Positions 14,953-21,521 of a DNA stretch of 21,521 bases are shown piece by piece. The notes below the pieces were generated by a model. The model was not told the DNA's origin. It made no database searches and saw only the letters and a list, made by a program, of their open reading frames with translations. The position numbers and the translations under genes were made by a program. The stretch is from Syntrophorhabdaceae bacterium (lineage in GTDB: Bacteria > Desulfobacterota > Syntrophorhabdia > Syntrophorhabdales > Syntrophorhabdaceae): the NCBI GenBank assembly GCA_026416315.1, contig JAOAFK010000146.1, positions 1-21,521 of the forward strand. Direction: 5' to 3'. Each line of letters starts with the position of its first letter. Within the stretch, counting starts at the first letter, position 1.

Positions 14953-16873
14953 CCTAAAATCCATTAAGATCATCCATATTGTTAAGGTTTTCACCTATGC
15001 TATCGGGGTCATAAGCTTTTTATCCATTGCAAGATACATAAGTTTTGTATATTCCGGGCTTTTTCTTTTGATTTTTTCTATCTCCGTTTATTTTGAGTAC
15101 AAAAACAGGTTTTTTATCCCCAGATGGATTATAAATTTATTTTCCCTTGGCATTGTTGCCTATACAATATACAGGATAAATACCGATGAACTGGTCATCC
15201 AGCTGGTTGAGGCGCTTTTGATCATCTTTGCGGTAAAATTCCTTGAAGAAAAAAAGACAAGGGATTATATGCAGATTTACACCCTTTCCCTTTTTTTGCT
15301 TGCGGGACTAGGGCTTTTGTCCCTGGATATTGTCTTTTCTGTATATCTTATAATTGTCGTTATAATGCTCTCCTTATCCTCTGTCCTTTTAACATTTTAT
15401 TCTCAAGACCCTGAAATGGAATTAGATTTCAGGACAATTTTAAAGATCATTTTTAAATCCCTCTATATCCCATGCGTTGCCATACCTTTAACAGTGGTGA
15501 TGTTTGTTATATTACCGAGGACGCAGTACCCCATACTGAACTTTTTAAACAGACCTGATAAGGCAAAGACAGGCTTTACAGAAAGCGTAAGGCTCGGTGC
15601 CGTGTCTAATATTCAGGAAGATGCAAGTATTATAATGCGTGTTCACATGGAAAGGATAAGAGATGAAGACCTTTACTGGAGAGGAATTGTTCTTGATTAT
15701 TTTGATGGAATTTCATGGAAGAGTTCTAAAAAACAGTATTTAAACCAGAATCAGCCTGTAATAGTGCCTGGAGCCTCTGTGAAACAGGTAATATATCTTG
15801 AACCATATGAGAACAGGTATATCTTTGGTCTTGATAAGCCTGTTTTTATCTCTTTGAAGGGTATAAAACGCTTAGAAGACCTCTCATATGTGATGCCTTC
15901 CCCCATTGAGAGGAGACTCCGTTATGAGGTACTGTCTGTAATGTCCCATGTGTTTTATGAACATGACATTGACAAAACATTATATCTTCAGGTGCCTGAA
16001 AATATTTCTGAAAGGATAAGACAGCTTGCAAAAATACTCGCCAGTGGTAATGATATTTTAAATAATATCCAGGCCGTATATAATTTTTTCAACGACGGCT
16101 CCTTTAGATATTCTCTTAAAAATTTGCCTGTGAGCAGAACACCCCTTGAGGATTTCTTATTTAAAAATAAATATGGCAACTGCGAATACTTTGCATCTGC
16201 CTTTGCGGTAATCTTAAGGCTTGCAGGGATTCCTTCAAGGCTTGTGGGTGGATATAGGGGAGGCTATTACAATGATGTGGGAAAATACTATCTTGTACCG
16301 CAGAAGAATGCCCATGTATGGGTTGAGGCGTATATCAACGGTAAAGGCTGGATGAGGTTTGACCCCACACCTGTTGCTTATGAAACATTTGGTCTGGGTA
16401 AAAAAAAGGATATCATATTACAGATAAGGCTTATTATGGATACAATAAACTTTTACTGGTATGCCTTTGTTATAAATTACAATTTAGACAGGCAGCTCTC
16501 CATTGCCTTTGCCATAACACAGGGCATTAAAAGACCCCATTTAAAACTTGATATAAAAAACCTTGCATTCATAAAATATGTGGCAATTTTTTTATCTGTT
16601 TTAATACTTTCATTTTTTTCTATTAAGGCTTTTATGAGAAGGCAGGATAAAGAAAGGTATATGCTCTGGCAATTCTATAGAAGATTGAATAAATACGGAT
16701 ATAAAAAGAGAGCATCCCAGGGGCTTGAAGAATTTGTCTCCATCATAAAGGATGAAAACCTAAAGGAAAAAGCACGCGAATTTGTAGTCGCATTTGAAGA
16801 GAGCTTTTACAGGGATAAAAAATTAAGTAGAATGGATATAAAAAGGTTGAAAAGGATTATAAAGGCCATATGA
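14939..16873 (+). CDS. TgpA-like membrane transglutaminase/protease-fold protein (DUF3488-transglutaminase-like)
   Basis: The likely ATG at 14939 lies inside the 3' end of the DUF58 gene (14-nt overlap) with AAGGAA upstream, giving 644 residues. An ATG-like start at 14891 is possible but would enlarge the overlap. The order is five or six N-terminal membrane helices, an extracytoplasmic linker, a transglutaminase-like core with Cys415 (GNCEYFAS), His459 (NAHVWVEA) and Asp475 (RFDPTP), then one more membrane helix and a C-terminal helical tail resembling DUF4129. The catalytic triad is complete. TgpA proteins are associated with the MoxR-DUF58 pair; cross-linking or proteolysis at the cell envelope is proposed for the family. 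Confidence 0.9.
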   Translation: MKVVDLKSIKIIHIVKVFTYAIGVISFLSIARYISFVYSGLFLLIFSISVYFEYKNRFFIPRWIINLFSLGIVAYTIYRINTDELVIQLVEALLIIFAVKFLEEKKTRDYMQIYTLSLFLLAGLGLLSLDIVFSVYLIIVVIMLSLSSVLLTFYSQDPEMELDFRTILKIIFKSLYIPCVAIPLTVVMFVILPRTQYPILNFLNRPDKAKTGFTESVRLGAVSNIQEDASIIMRVHMERIRDEDLYWRGIVLDYFDGISWKSSKKQYLNQNQPVIVPGASVKQVIYLEPYENRYIFGLDKPVFISLKGIKRLEDLSYVMPSPIERRLRYEVLSVMSHVFYEHDIDKTLYLQVPENISERIRQLAKILASGNDILNNIQAVYNFFNDGSFRYSLKNLPVSRTPLEDFLFKNKYGNCEYFASAFAVILRLAGIPSRLVGGYRGGYYNDVGKYYLVPQKNAHVWVEAYINGKGWMRFDPTPVAYETFGLGKKKDIILQIRLIMDTINFYWYAFVINYNLDRQLSIAFAITQGIKRPHLKLDIKNLAFIKYVAIFLSVLILSFFSIKAFMRRQDKERYMLWQFYRRLNKYGYKKRASQGLEEFVSIIKDENLKEKAREFVVAFEESFYRDKKLSRMDIKRLKRIIKAI

Positions 16874-17352
16874 AAAGGATGGGAAAAAAGAGGTTACATT
16901 GCTTGTGTTTTATAACATTATTTTTTTTACACCTTCTTATAAATGGTTGTTTTTTCCATGAAGCGGCTGCAAGGGAAGGCAGTGTGGTCTTTTATGAAGG
17001 AAAAGATAAAATCCTGTGTGCTTTTACTGTGGAATTAGCCATTACAGAATTTGAGCAGACAAGGGGCTTGATGTTCAGAAGATCCCTGAAGAAAGGTCAC
17101 GGTATGCTCTTTATCCACAGTGATGACGAGATAAGACATTACTGGATGAAAAACACCTACATCCCCCTTGATTTAATATTCATTGATTCGGGTATGACTG
17201 TTGTGGATATATACAGGGATGCAAAGCCTTTGGATGAAACAACAATTTCATCTAAGGCCAGGGCAAGATATGTCCTTGAGATAGCAAGCGGTGAGGCAGA
17301 TGCATGTAGAATAAAAAAGGGCACAAAGGTAAGAATAGTAACGAATCAATAA
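16870..17352 (+). CDS. Exported DUF192 family protein
   Basis: The 160-residue protein has an N-terminal export signal (about residues 5-26) and then a full DUF192 domain, including TRGLMFRRSL, GMLFIHSDD, YWMKNTYIPLDLIFID and YVLEIASG. The signal could be a lipoprotein type (Cys27 after ING, a weak lipobox) or be cleaved after EAAA (about residue 34). DUF192 proteins are small beta-barrels of unknown function, often secreted. The ATG overlaps the TgpA stop (ATGA), so it is the last gene of the MoxR cluster, though its connection with MoxR/TgpA is positional only. Confidence 0.88.
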   Translation: MKRMGKKRLHCLCFITLFFLHLLINGCFFHEAAAREGSVVFYEGKDKILCAFTVELAITEFEQTRGLMFRRSLKKGHGMLFIHSDDEIRHYWMKNTYIPLDLIFIDSGMTVVDIYRDAKPLDETTISSKARARYVLEIASGEADACRIKKGTKVRIVTNQ

Positions 17353-17373
17353 AAACTTTTTTTATGATCCGAG

Positions 17374-17407
17374 TTTTCCACAATTTTTGTGGAAAGTCTG
17401 TGGAAAA
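17374..17407. other. Cluster of three DnaA-box-like 9-mers
   Basis: TTTTCCACA lies at 17374-17382 on the plus strand. CTTTCCACA (17388-17396) and TTTTCCACA (17399-17407) lie on the minus strand. The consensus DnaA box is TTATCCACA, so each differs by one or two bases. The first two also form an 8-bp hairpin, but it lacks a following T run on either strand. The rest of the gap up to 17517 is AT-rich and shows no gene. Confidence 0.35.
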
Positions 17408-17517
17408 AATGTAGGTGTATTGCTCTAACTATTTGAATTTATTATATTTTTAGTATTTCACAATCAATTTTATCAATTTTAAAAATCAAATATTTTCAAG
17501 GGGATACAAAAGAGAGA

Positions 17518-18027
17518 TTAAAAGTCAATACCCATGACCGCTGGCTGGCCTTTATCAAAAATGTGGCTTATTTTTTTCATTTCCGTTGCTATATCCGCCA
17601 TTTTCAACAGTTCATAAGGGGCATACCTGCCTGTTATGATTACATGGATTTCATAGGGAAGATGTTTTAAAAAGTCTATGACAGCCTCAAGGGAAATTAG
17701 CCCGTATTTTATAGCGACGGTTAATTCATCAAGTATAAGGATGTTATAGTTTTTTTTGGAGAGCATTTCTTTCATGGTTGACCAAGCCGAACGAGCCAAT
17801 TCTATATGTTCTTTCTTTTCATCACCTTCAAAGAAAAATTCACTACCAAAGGCCAATATCTCTATATTTTGTGATAGGCCTTCCTTTATATTATGTTCCC
17901 CTGAACTGCCTTTTTTTTTCATGAATTGAATCATAAGGGTGCGCATGTTATGACCGGATGCGCGAAGGGCAATACCTAATGCAGCTGAGGTTTTTCCTTT
18001 TCCATCTCCTGTAAATACAATTATCAT
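17518..18027 (-). CDS. cobA: ATP:cob(I)alamin adenosyltransferase (CobA/BtuR type)
   Basis: The 169-residue P-loop enzyme opens with the diagnostic FTGDGKGKTSAA (Walker A, residues 7-13) and keeps the family motifs ILDELTVAIKYG, VIITGRYAP and ADIATEM, ending with a GIDF tail like the BtuR terminus. It transfers the adenosyl group of ATP to cob(I)alamin, forming adenosylcobalamin in biosynthesis or salvage. The length is slightly short for the family but all motifs are present. It follows rtcB after 28 nt on the same strand and may be co-transcribed with it; no metabolic link is obvious. No cobalamin riboswitch was recognised upstream. Confidence 0.9.
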   Translation of the reverse strand: MIIVFTGDGKGKTSAALGIALRASGHNMRTLMIQFMKKKGSSGEHNIKEGLSQNIEILAFGSEFFFEGDEKKEHIELARSAWSTMKEMLSKKNYNILILDELTVAIKYGLISLEAVIDFLKHLPYEIHVIITGRYAPYELLKMADIATEMKKISHIFDKGQPAVMGIDF

Positions 18028-18055
18028 CTATTTTATACCCTATCAAACCTCTTTT

Positions 18056-19519
18056 CTAACCCTTTATGCATCCTAATGGGATTATCTTGGCCACAAGCCT
18101 GGAAATACCTGCATTGTGTACCACCTGAACCACCTTTGAAACATCTTTATATGCCTCGGGCATCTCTTCCACAAGGGTGGACTTACTCGCTGCCCTGACA
18201 ATGATACCCTTTTCTTCCATCTCTTTTGAGATGGAACGTCCTTTTGATGCCTTTATTGCTTGGTTTCTGCTCAACACCCTCCCTGCACCATGGCATGTAC
18301 TGCCAAAGGTCTCCTCCATTGCCTTTTTTGTGCCGCATAAAACATAGGATGACCTTCCCATATCACCAGGAATGAGAACAGGCTGACCTATGTCTTTATA
18401 TCTATGAGGTAATACATCTTCGCCTGAACCGAATGACCTCGTTGCCCCTTTTCTATGGACACATACCAGTGTTTCCTTTTCTTTTTTTCCTTCTTTAATT
18501 TTGTGTTTTTCAATCTTGGCGATGTTATGACATACATCGTACACAAGGGAAAGTCCTATTTTGTTCGCACCCATTCTGAATATCTCTTCAAAGGTCTCCC
18601 TGACCCAGTGGGTGATGATTTGTCTATTGGCAAAGGCATAGTTTGCAGCAGCTGCCATAGCCGAGAGATATCTTTTTCCTTCAGGTGATTCAATGGGTGC
18701 ACAGCAGAGTTGTCTATCCGGTAGATATATGCCATATCTTTCCGATGCCTTCATCATCTCCCTTATGTAATCATCGCAGATCTGATATCCTAGGCCTCTG
18801 GAGCCTGTATGAATCATGATGGTGATTTGATTTTCAAATAGACCAAATCTTTCTGCAGCTTCTCTATCGTATATTTCTTTGATGTAACCTACCTCTACAA
18901 AGTGATTTCCCGAGCCCACAGTTCCTAACTGATCCCTTCCCCTGTCAAATGCCTTATCGGACACGCATTCAGGGTCAGCATGATCCATCTCACCTGTATC
19001 TTCTATATATTCAAGGTCTTCTTTTTCACCAAAACCGTTTTCTACTGCCCACCTTGCACCTTTTTTCAATACCTTTTTCAATTCATCTCTTGATAGCTTT
19101 AGATCCTTTCTGTGAGAGCCTACTCCGCTCGGAATGTTAATATAGAGAAGGTCTATAATATCTTTTATCTTTCCCTTTATATCCTTTACGCTCAGCACGG
19201 AGCGTAGCAATCTCACACCTCAGTTTATATCGTAGCCAACCCCACCGGGAGATACAACCCCATTCTCTATGTCAAAGGCAGCAACCCCACCAATAGGAAA
19301 ACCATAACCCCAATGGATGTCAGGCATGGCCATAGATGCCTTAACAATCCCTGGCAGACAGGCCACATTTTCTACTTGCTTGATACTTTCTTCTGTTCCA
19401 AGAATCTGAAAGAGTTCATCATTTACATATATTATACCGTCCACATTCATGTTTCCGTGTTTCTCAATGATATATCTATTCTCATCAAGCTTTTTTATAT
19501 GTGTCTTTTTTTCTTCCAT
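18056..19519 (-). CDS. rtcB: RNA-splicing ligase RtcB with in-frame TGA (probable selenocysteine) at the metal-binding Cys position
   Basis: RtcB joins RNA 2',3'-cyclic-phosphate (3'-phosphate) and 5'-OH ends using GTP and Mn2+. Read through the TGA at 19220-19222, the frame gives 487 residues, close to the usual size of about 480. Residues 1-99 end in GGVGYDIN, the TGA is codon 100, and the chain resumes with GVRLLRS, exactly as in RtcB's conserved DINCGVR. Other ligands are intact: Asp97, His206 (GSGNHF), His237 (HTGSRG), His331 (CHN) and the guanylylated His410 (STCHGAGR). These match Pyrococcus horikoshii Asp95, Cys98, His203, His234, His329 and His404. A SECIS-like hairpin follows the TGA. 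Alternatives are a nonsense mutation, a sequencing error, or two polypeptides restarting at the GTG of 19216. The start has a GAAGGAAA ribosome-binding site and lies 22 nt after archease. Confidence 0.88.
19187..19206 (-). promoter_or_regulatory. Candidate bacterial SECIS element in rtcB
   Basis: Starting 14 nt after the TGA, the minus-strand RNA has a perfect 7-bp stem (UACGCUC with GAGCGUA) closing a 6-nt loop CGUGCU. The loop begins 21 nt after the UGA and its second base is G, followed by U. Published bacterial SECIS rules ask for an apical loop roughly 16-37 nt from the UGA with a G in its first two bases, and this hairpin fits. The element lies within the coding sequence, as required in bacteria. 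It was found by eye and no folding energy was calculated. Confidence 0.7.
19220..19222 (-). other. In-frame TGA, predicted selenocysteine codon of RtcB (codon 100)
   Basis: The TGA replaces the Cys codon of the DxxC metal-binding motif. Both sides are in the same frame and align to RtcB without gap. Selenocysteine is the amino acid that normally substitutes for catalytic or metal-binding Cys through UGA, whereas Trp reassignment would destroy the site. Confidence 0.75.
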
Positions 19520-19541
19520 ACAATTTCCTTCTTTTAATTTT

Positions 19542-19982
19542 TCAAACGTCTAAAATGATCTGTGCCTTATATAAGCCGTTGTCTTCTTTCAGAGAGAATT
19601 TATGATACGTTACCGCCTTGACTTCCTGTTTAATCGTGCACTTTTCCGGGTCAAACACGCAACCTACCACGGTTCCTGTAAGCCTATTGTTATCTATCTT
19701 TATAGAAAACTCCTTTGGTATAAAACCTTCTGTGTCCCATAGATAGATAAGTTCATTTAAAAAGTTTATTAAAAGTTCACCATTCCCTTCAATATTGAGT
19801 TTTTTGCCTTTTTCTGCCCCCTTTTTTTCTGCATCCACTATGAATTGAAAAACCCCGTGAGCTGCATTTGAAAAAAGCTCTTCAAGTGTTTTTCCATACA
19901 CTTCAAGCCCTACATCTGCCTCATGTTCTATGGGTTTAAATTTTAATTCTTCTTTTTTTTGCTGTACCTTTTTATTCTTCAT
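19542..19982 (-). CDS. Archease, RtcB-activating protein
   Basis: The 146-residue protein has the archease signature near its start (PIEHEADVGLEVYG, acidic metal-binding residue Asp23), the central LINFLNELIYLWDTEG segment and the C-terminal AVTYHKFSLKEDNG...ILDV ending with a conserved Asp. Archease speeds guanylylation of RtcB and allows multiple turnover. It lies directly upstream of rtcB (22 nt), the standard pairing, and 4 nt after the aldolase stop. The Lys/Glu-rich N-terminal extension of about 14 residues is likely flexible. Its presence supports the view that RtcB is functional and not a pseudogene. Confidence 0.92.
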   Translation of the reverse strand: MKNKKVQQKKEELKFKPIEHEADVGLEVYGKTLEELFSNAAHGVFQFIVDAEKKGAEKGKKLNIEGNGELLINFLNELIYLWDTEGFIPKEFSIKIDNNRLTGTVVGCVFDPEKCTIKQEVKAVTYHKFSLKEDNGLYKAQIILDV

Positions 19983-19986
19983 AGCC

Positions 19987-20829
19987 TTATTTTAACTCTT
20001 TTATGATCCCTTTTATCTTATCTGTAATTTCAATGGCCTTATCCAGTGGTCTCTGCCAGATGTTTCGACCGAAGATAAGCCCCGATGCCCCTGATTTAAA
20101 ACAGATCCTCACCTTATCAAGGAGTTCCTCATCTGACATCATTCCACCTCCTGCAAAGATCACAGGAACCCCGCAGGCAGCAGCTACAACCCTTTTTACA
20201 GCATCTTCAAGGGATATTTCAAGGTCTCTATAAAATGAAGGTAAATTTGGGTTCTTTTTAGTTGATGGGATATTCAGTTTAATCATATCAGCACCCAATT
20301 CAGCGGCCGTCCTTGCAGCATACTCTATTGCATAGAGGCTATCCTTTCCCCCTTTTTCGTTTATGTCTCTACCCCTTGGATATGACCATACGATTATAGG
20401 TAACCCAAATTTGTGCGCCTCTTCCCTTATTTGAGCGAATTGCTCTATATCCTCATCCTGTCTTGGTGAGCCAACATATAATGTATATCCAATGGCAATG
20501 GCAGAAAGGGACAATGCATCTTCAATACTTGCTGTTATAGGCGATAAAGGCTCTTCATCTGAGGGGATATTTGTCTTTCCATTAACCTTTAATACAAGGG
20601 GCACCTCACCATAATAATCTTTAAAATATCTTCTTGCATTGCCTATGTGCATGGCCATGGCATCGTATTGGCCTTTTTTTGCTATTTCTATTATGTGCAT
20701 GGGATCCTGGGCGAATGGGGCATTAAAAAAATCAACCGGTCCGTGTTCGAGTCCCTGGTCATATGGCAGGATCAATGCCTTTCCGTGTCTTTTAAATAAT
20801 GCATTTAATTTTACCTCTTTTGGTTCCAT
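19987..20829 (-). CDS. Class I fructose-bisphosphate aldolase, archaeal/DhnA type
   Basis: This TIM-barrel aldolase of the DhnA/FbaB family catalyses reversible cleavage of fructose 1,6-bisphosphate in glycolysis or gluconeogenesis. From the ATG at 20829 it has 280 residues. Schiff-base Lys184 lies in ADMIKLNIP and Tyr150 in WSYPRG, matching the Lys177/Tyr146 pair described for the Thermoproteus tenax enzyme. The C-terminal phosphate site appears as AGGGMMSDEE and SGLIFGRNIWQRP. The start at 20829 is chosen for its GAAGGAGGGGG ribosome-binding site; an ATG at 20862 would add 11 residues with no such site. Some relatives make an aromatic precursor (ADH synthase), so that role is an alternative. 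It heads the aldolase-archease-rtcB-cobA run. Confidence 0.87.
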   Translation of the reverse strand: MEPKEVKLNALFKRHGKALILPYDQGLEHGPVDFFNAPFAQDPMHIIEIAKKGQYDAMAMHIGNARRYFKDYYGEVPLVLKVNGKTNIPSDEEPLSPITASIEDALSLSAIAIGYTLYVGSPRQDEDIEQFAQIREEAHKFGLPIIVWSYPRGRDINEKGGKDSLYAIEYAARTAAELGADMIKLNIPSTKKNPNLPSFYRDLEISLEDAVKRVVAAACGVPVIFAGGGMMSDEELLDKVRICFKSGASGLIFGRNIWQRPLDKAIEITDKIKGIIKELK

Positions 20830-20862
20830 TGCCCCCTCCTTCAGTTTTATTTTTTGAAACAT

Positions 20863-21203
20863 TAAATTTAATTTCTTTTAATTCTTTTGAGTTGCATTAA
20901 AACTTCATTATTACTTTTTTAATTATCTACGGTAATGCTTATGCCTTTTTATCTAATTTTAGAATGGTCATCCCTGAGCCAATGCCAGACTTCCTTGAGT
21001 TAACAGATTCCCATTGCAAGGTTAAAAGCAATTAATCAACCTGATAAAGTATAAATTTTATTTGAAACCTCTAATTTCATTTTTATTTACCATGTAACTT
21101 ATCTTTATTATCTCTCTGTAAGCCTATTCCATACGGCCTTTAGAAGATAATATACCACAAAAACTGAATTGTTTATATATTTTTAAAAATTATTGCTGCC
21201 AGT
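20863..21203. other. Non-coding or decayed AT-rich stretch
   Basis: No complete gene was recognised. The minus strand has a 29-codon open stretch ending in GSGMTILKLDKKA (stop near 20956), without a start codon, that looks like the tail of an old coding sequence. The aldolase promoter should lie in the first hundred bases, but no convincing -35/-10 pair was seen. Confidence 0.4.
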
Positions 21204-21338
21204 TCAACCCCTCCTCATCTTTATCCAGTATGCCTTACCCTGATGTAATGTGGTGAGAGGTTCTACATTCGAGGTCTGATTTGTAGTATTTTGTATTGCC
21301 TTCCATATCCCATTCTCCCAGCCCCAGATGATATCTTT
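21204..21338 (-). pseudogene. Remnant of a secreted-protein C-terminus
   Basis: A 44-codon open stretch with no start codon reads DIIWGWENGIWKAI near its beginning and LHQGKAYWIKM near its end. The spacing of W-x-W...W and a final G-K/Q-x-Y/F-W motif is common at the ends of secreted repeat proteins. Stop codons lie immediately upstream in the same frame (21339-21341), so it is at most a fragment of a broken gene. Confidence 0.35.
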
Positions 21339-21382
21339 TTACCCTTATCGGATTATATAGTTTGAAATATAATTTTTGAGGG

Positions 21383-21521
21383 TTATTCCAAATTCTTTTG
21401 ATCTGCCAGAATTAGCGAACGTATCTCCTCTGGAACGCCTCTAAAATCGAGATGACCAAAAATATCATCCATGCTAAACTTTTTCAATTTACGAAAATAA
21501 CCTGTTGCCCTTGTGCATAAC
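21383..21521 (-). CDS. Partial ORF, C-terminal 45 residues of an unrecognised protein
   Basis: The minus strand is open from the right edge to a TAA at 21383-21385. The visible tail includes RATGYFRKLKKFSMDDIFGHL and ends in SLILADQKNLE. It is basic then acidic and helical-looking, without a recognisable motif. It may be the end of a gene starting beyond the window or another fragment in the decayed region. Confidence 0.35.
   Translation of the reverse strand, partial: LCTRATGYFRKLKKFSMDDIFGHLDFRGVPEEIRSLILADQKNLE

Noticed and set aside
17375..17395. Hairpin TTTCCACA/TGTGGAAA as a rho-independent terminator
   Set aside because: The stem is AT-rich and no T run follows on either strand, so the DnaA-box-like reading was preferred, at low confidence.
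18056..19216. A separate gene starting at the GTG of 19216, with the upstream 99 codons as an independent small protein
   Set aside because: The two parts join exactly into one RtcB around its metal-binding motif, and the GTG has no own ribosome-binding site. Restart remains a minor alternative.
19313..19537. Plus-strand frame antisense to rtcB
   Set aside because: It is explained by the codon structure of rtcB and has a low-complexity hydrophobic tail.
1..21521. CRISPR arrays, tRNAs, insertion sequences, prophage or toxin-antitoxin genes
   Set aside because: No regularly spaced repeats, tRNA-like cloverleaf ends, transposase motifs or phage genes were recognised by eye.

Overview
The window looks like chromosomal DNA of an anaerobic bacterium, most likely a member of the Desulfobacterota (former Deltaproteobacteria). 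The basis is gene content: a small siroheme sulfite reductase, sigma-54 two-component control, a benzoate-CoA-ligase-type enzyme, an archaeal-type class I aldolase, and RtcB with archease. No rRNA, tRNA, CRISPR array, insertion sequence or phage gene was recognised, so the species assignment is an inference.

Layout. 1-1079 (+): the 3' end of a hybrid sensor kinase with two receiver domains, then a separate HPt phosphotransfer protein. 1107-4021 (+): a CoA-disulfide-reductase-like flavoprotein, a small siroheme/[4Fe-4S] sulfite reductase and a seven-repeat TPR protein, ending at a strong hairpin terminator. 4104-7538 (-): an aromatic-acid module of a benzoate-CoA-ligase family enzyme, a 58-aa ORF resembling the ligase C-terminus, a small two-helix membrane protein and a sodium:solute symporter. 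7718-10629 (-): an NtrC-type regulator and its PAS histidine kinase. A near-consensus sigma-54 promoter lies just upstream of the ligase, so this pair is the likely local controller. 10741-11211 (+): a membrane-anchored TPR-like protein. 11218-12252 (-): a GalT-like nucleotidyltransferase. 12390-17352 (+): a tightly packed cluster of a DUF1460 amidase-like protein, MoxR ATPase, DUF58 protein, TgpA-like transglutaminase and exported DUF192 protein. 17353-17517: a non-coding gap with three DnaA-box-like sequences. 17518-20829 (-): aldolase, archease, RtcB RNA ligase and cob(I)alamin adenosyltransferase. 20830-21521: mostly decayed sequence with short coding remnants.

The main discovery candidate is rtcB (18056-19519, minus). 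Its frame is interrupted only once, by a TGA at 19220-19222, exactly where RtcB has its essential metal-binding cysteine (DINCG, here DIN-TGA-G). The frame continues at once with the rest of a complete RtcB, and all the other catalytic residues are present. A 7-bp hairpin with a 6-nt loop beginning C-G starts 13 nt after the TGA and fits the published bacterial SECIS pattern. The simplest reading is a selenoprotein RtcB with selenocysteine as an active-site Mn/GTP-centre ligand, made beside its activator archease. I do not know of a described selenocysteine RtcB, but I could not search. SelA, SelB, SelD and tRNA-Sec are not in this window, so the claim depends on the rest of the genome.
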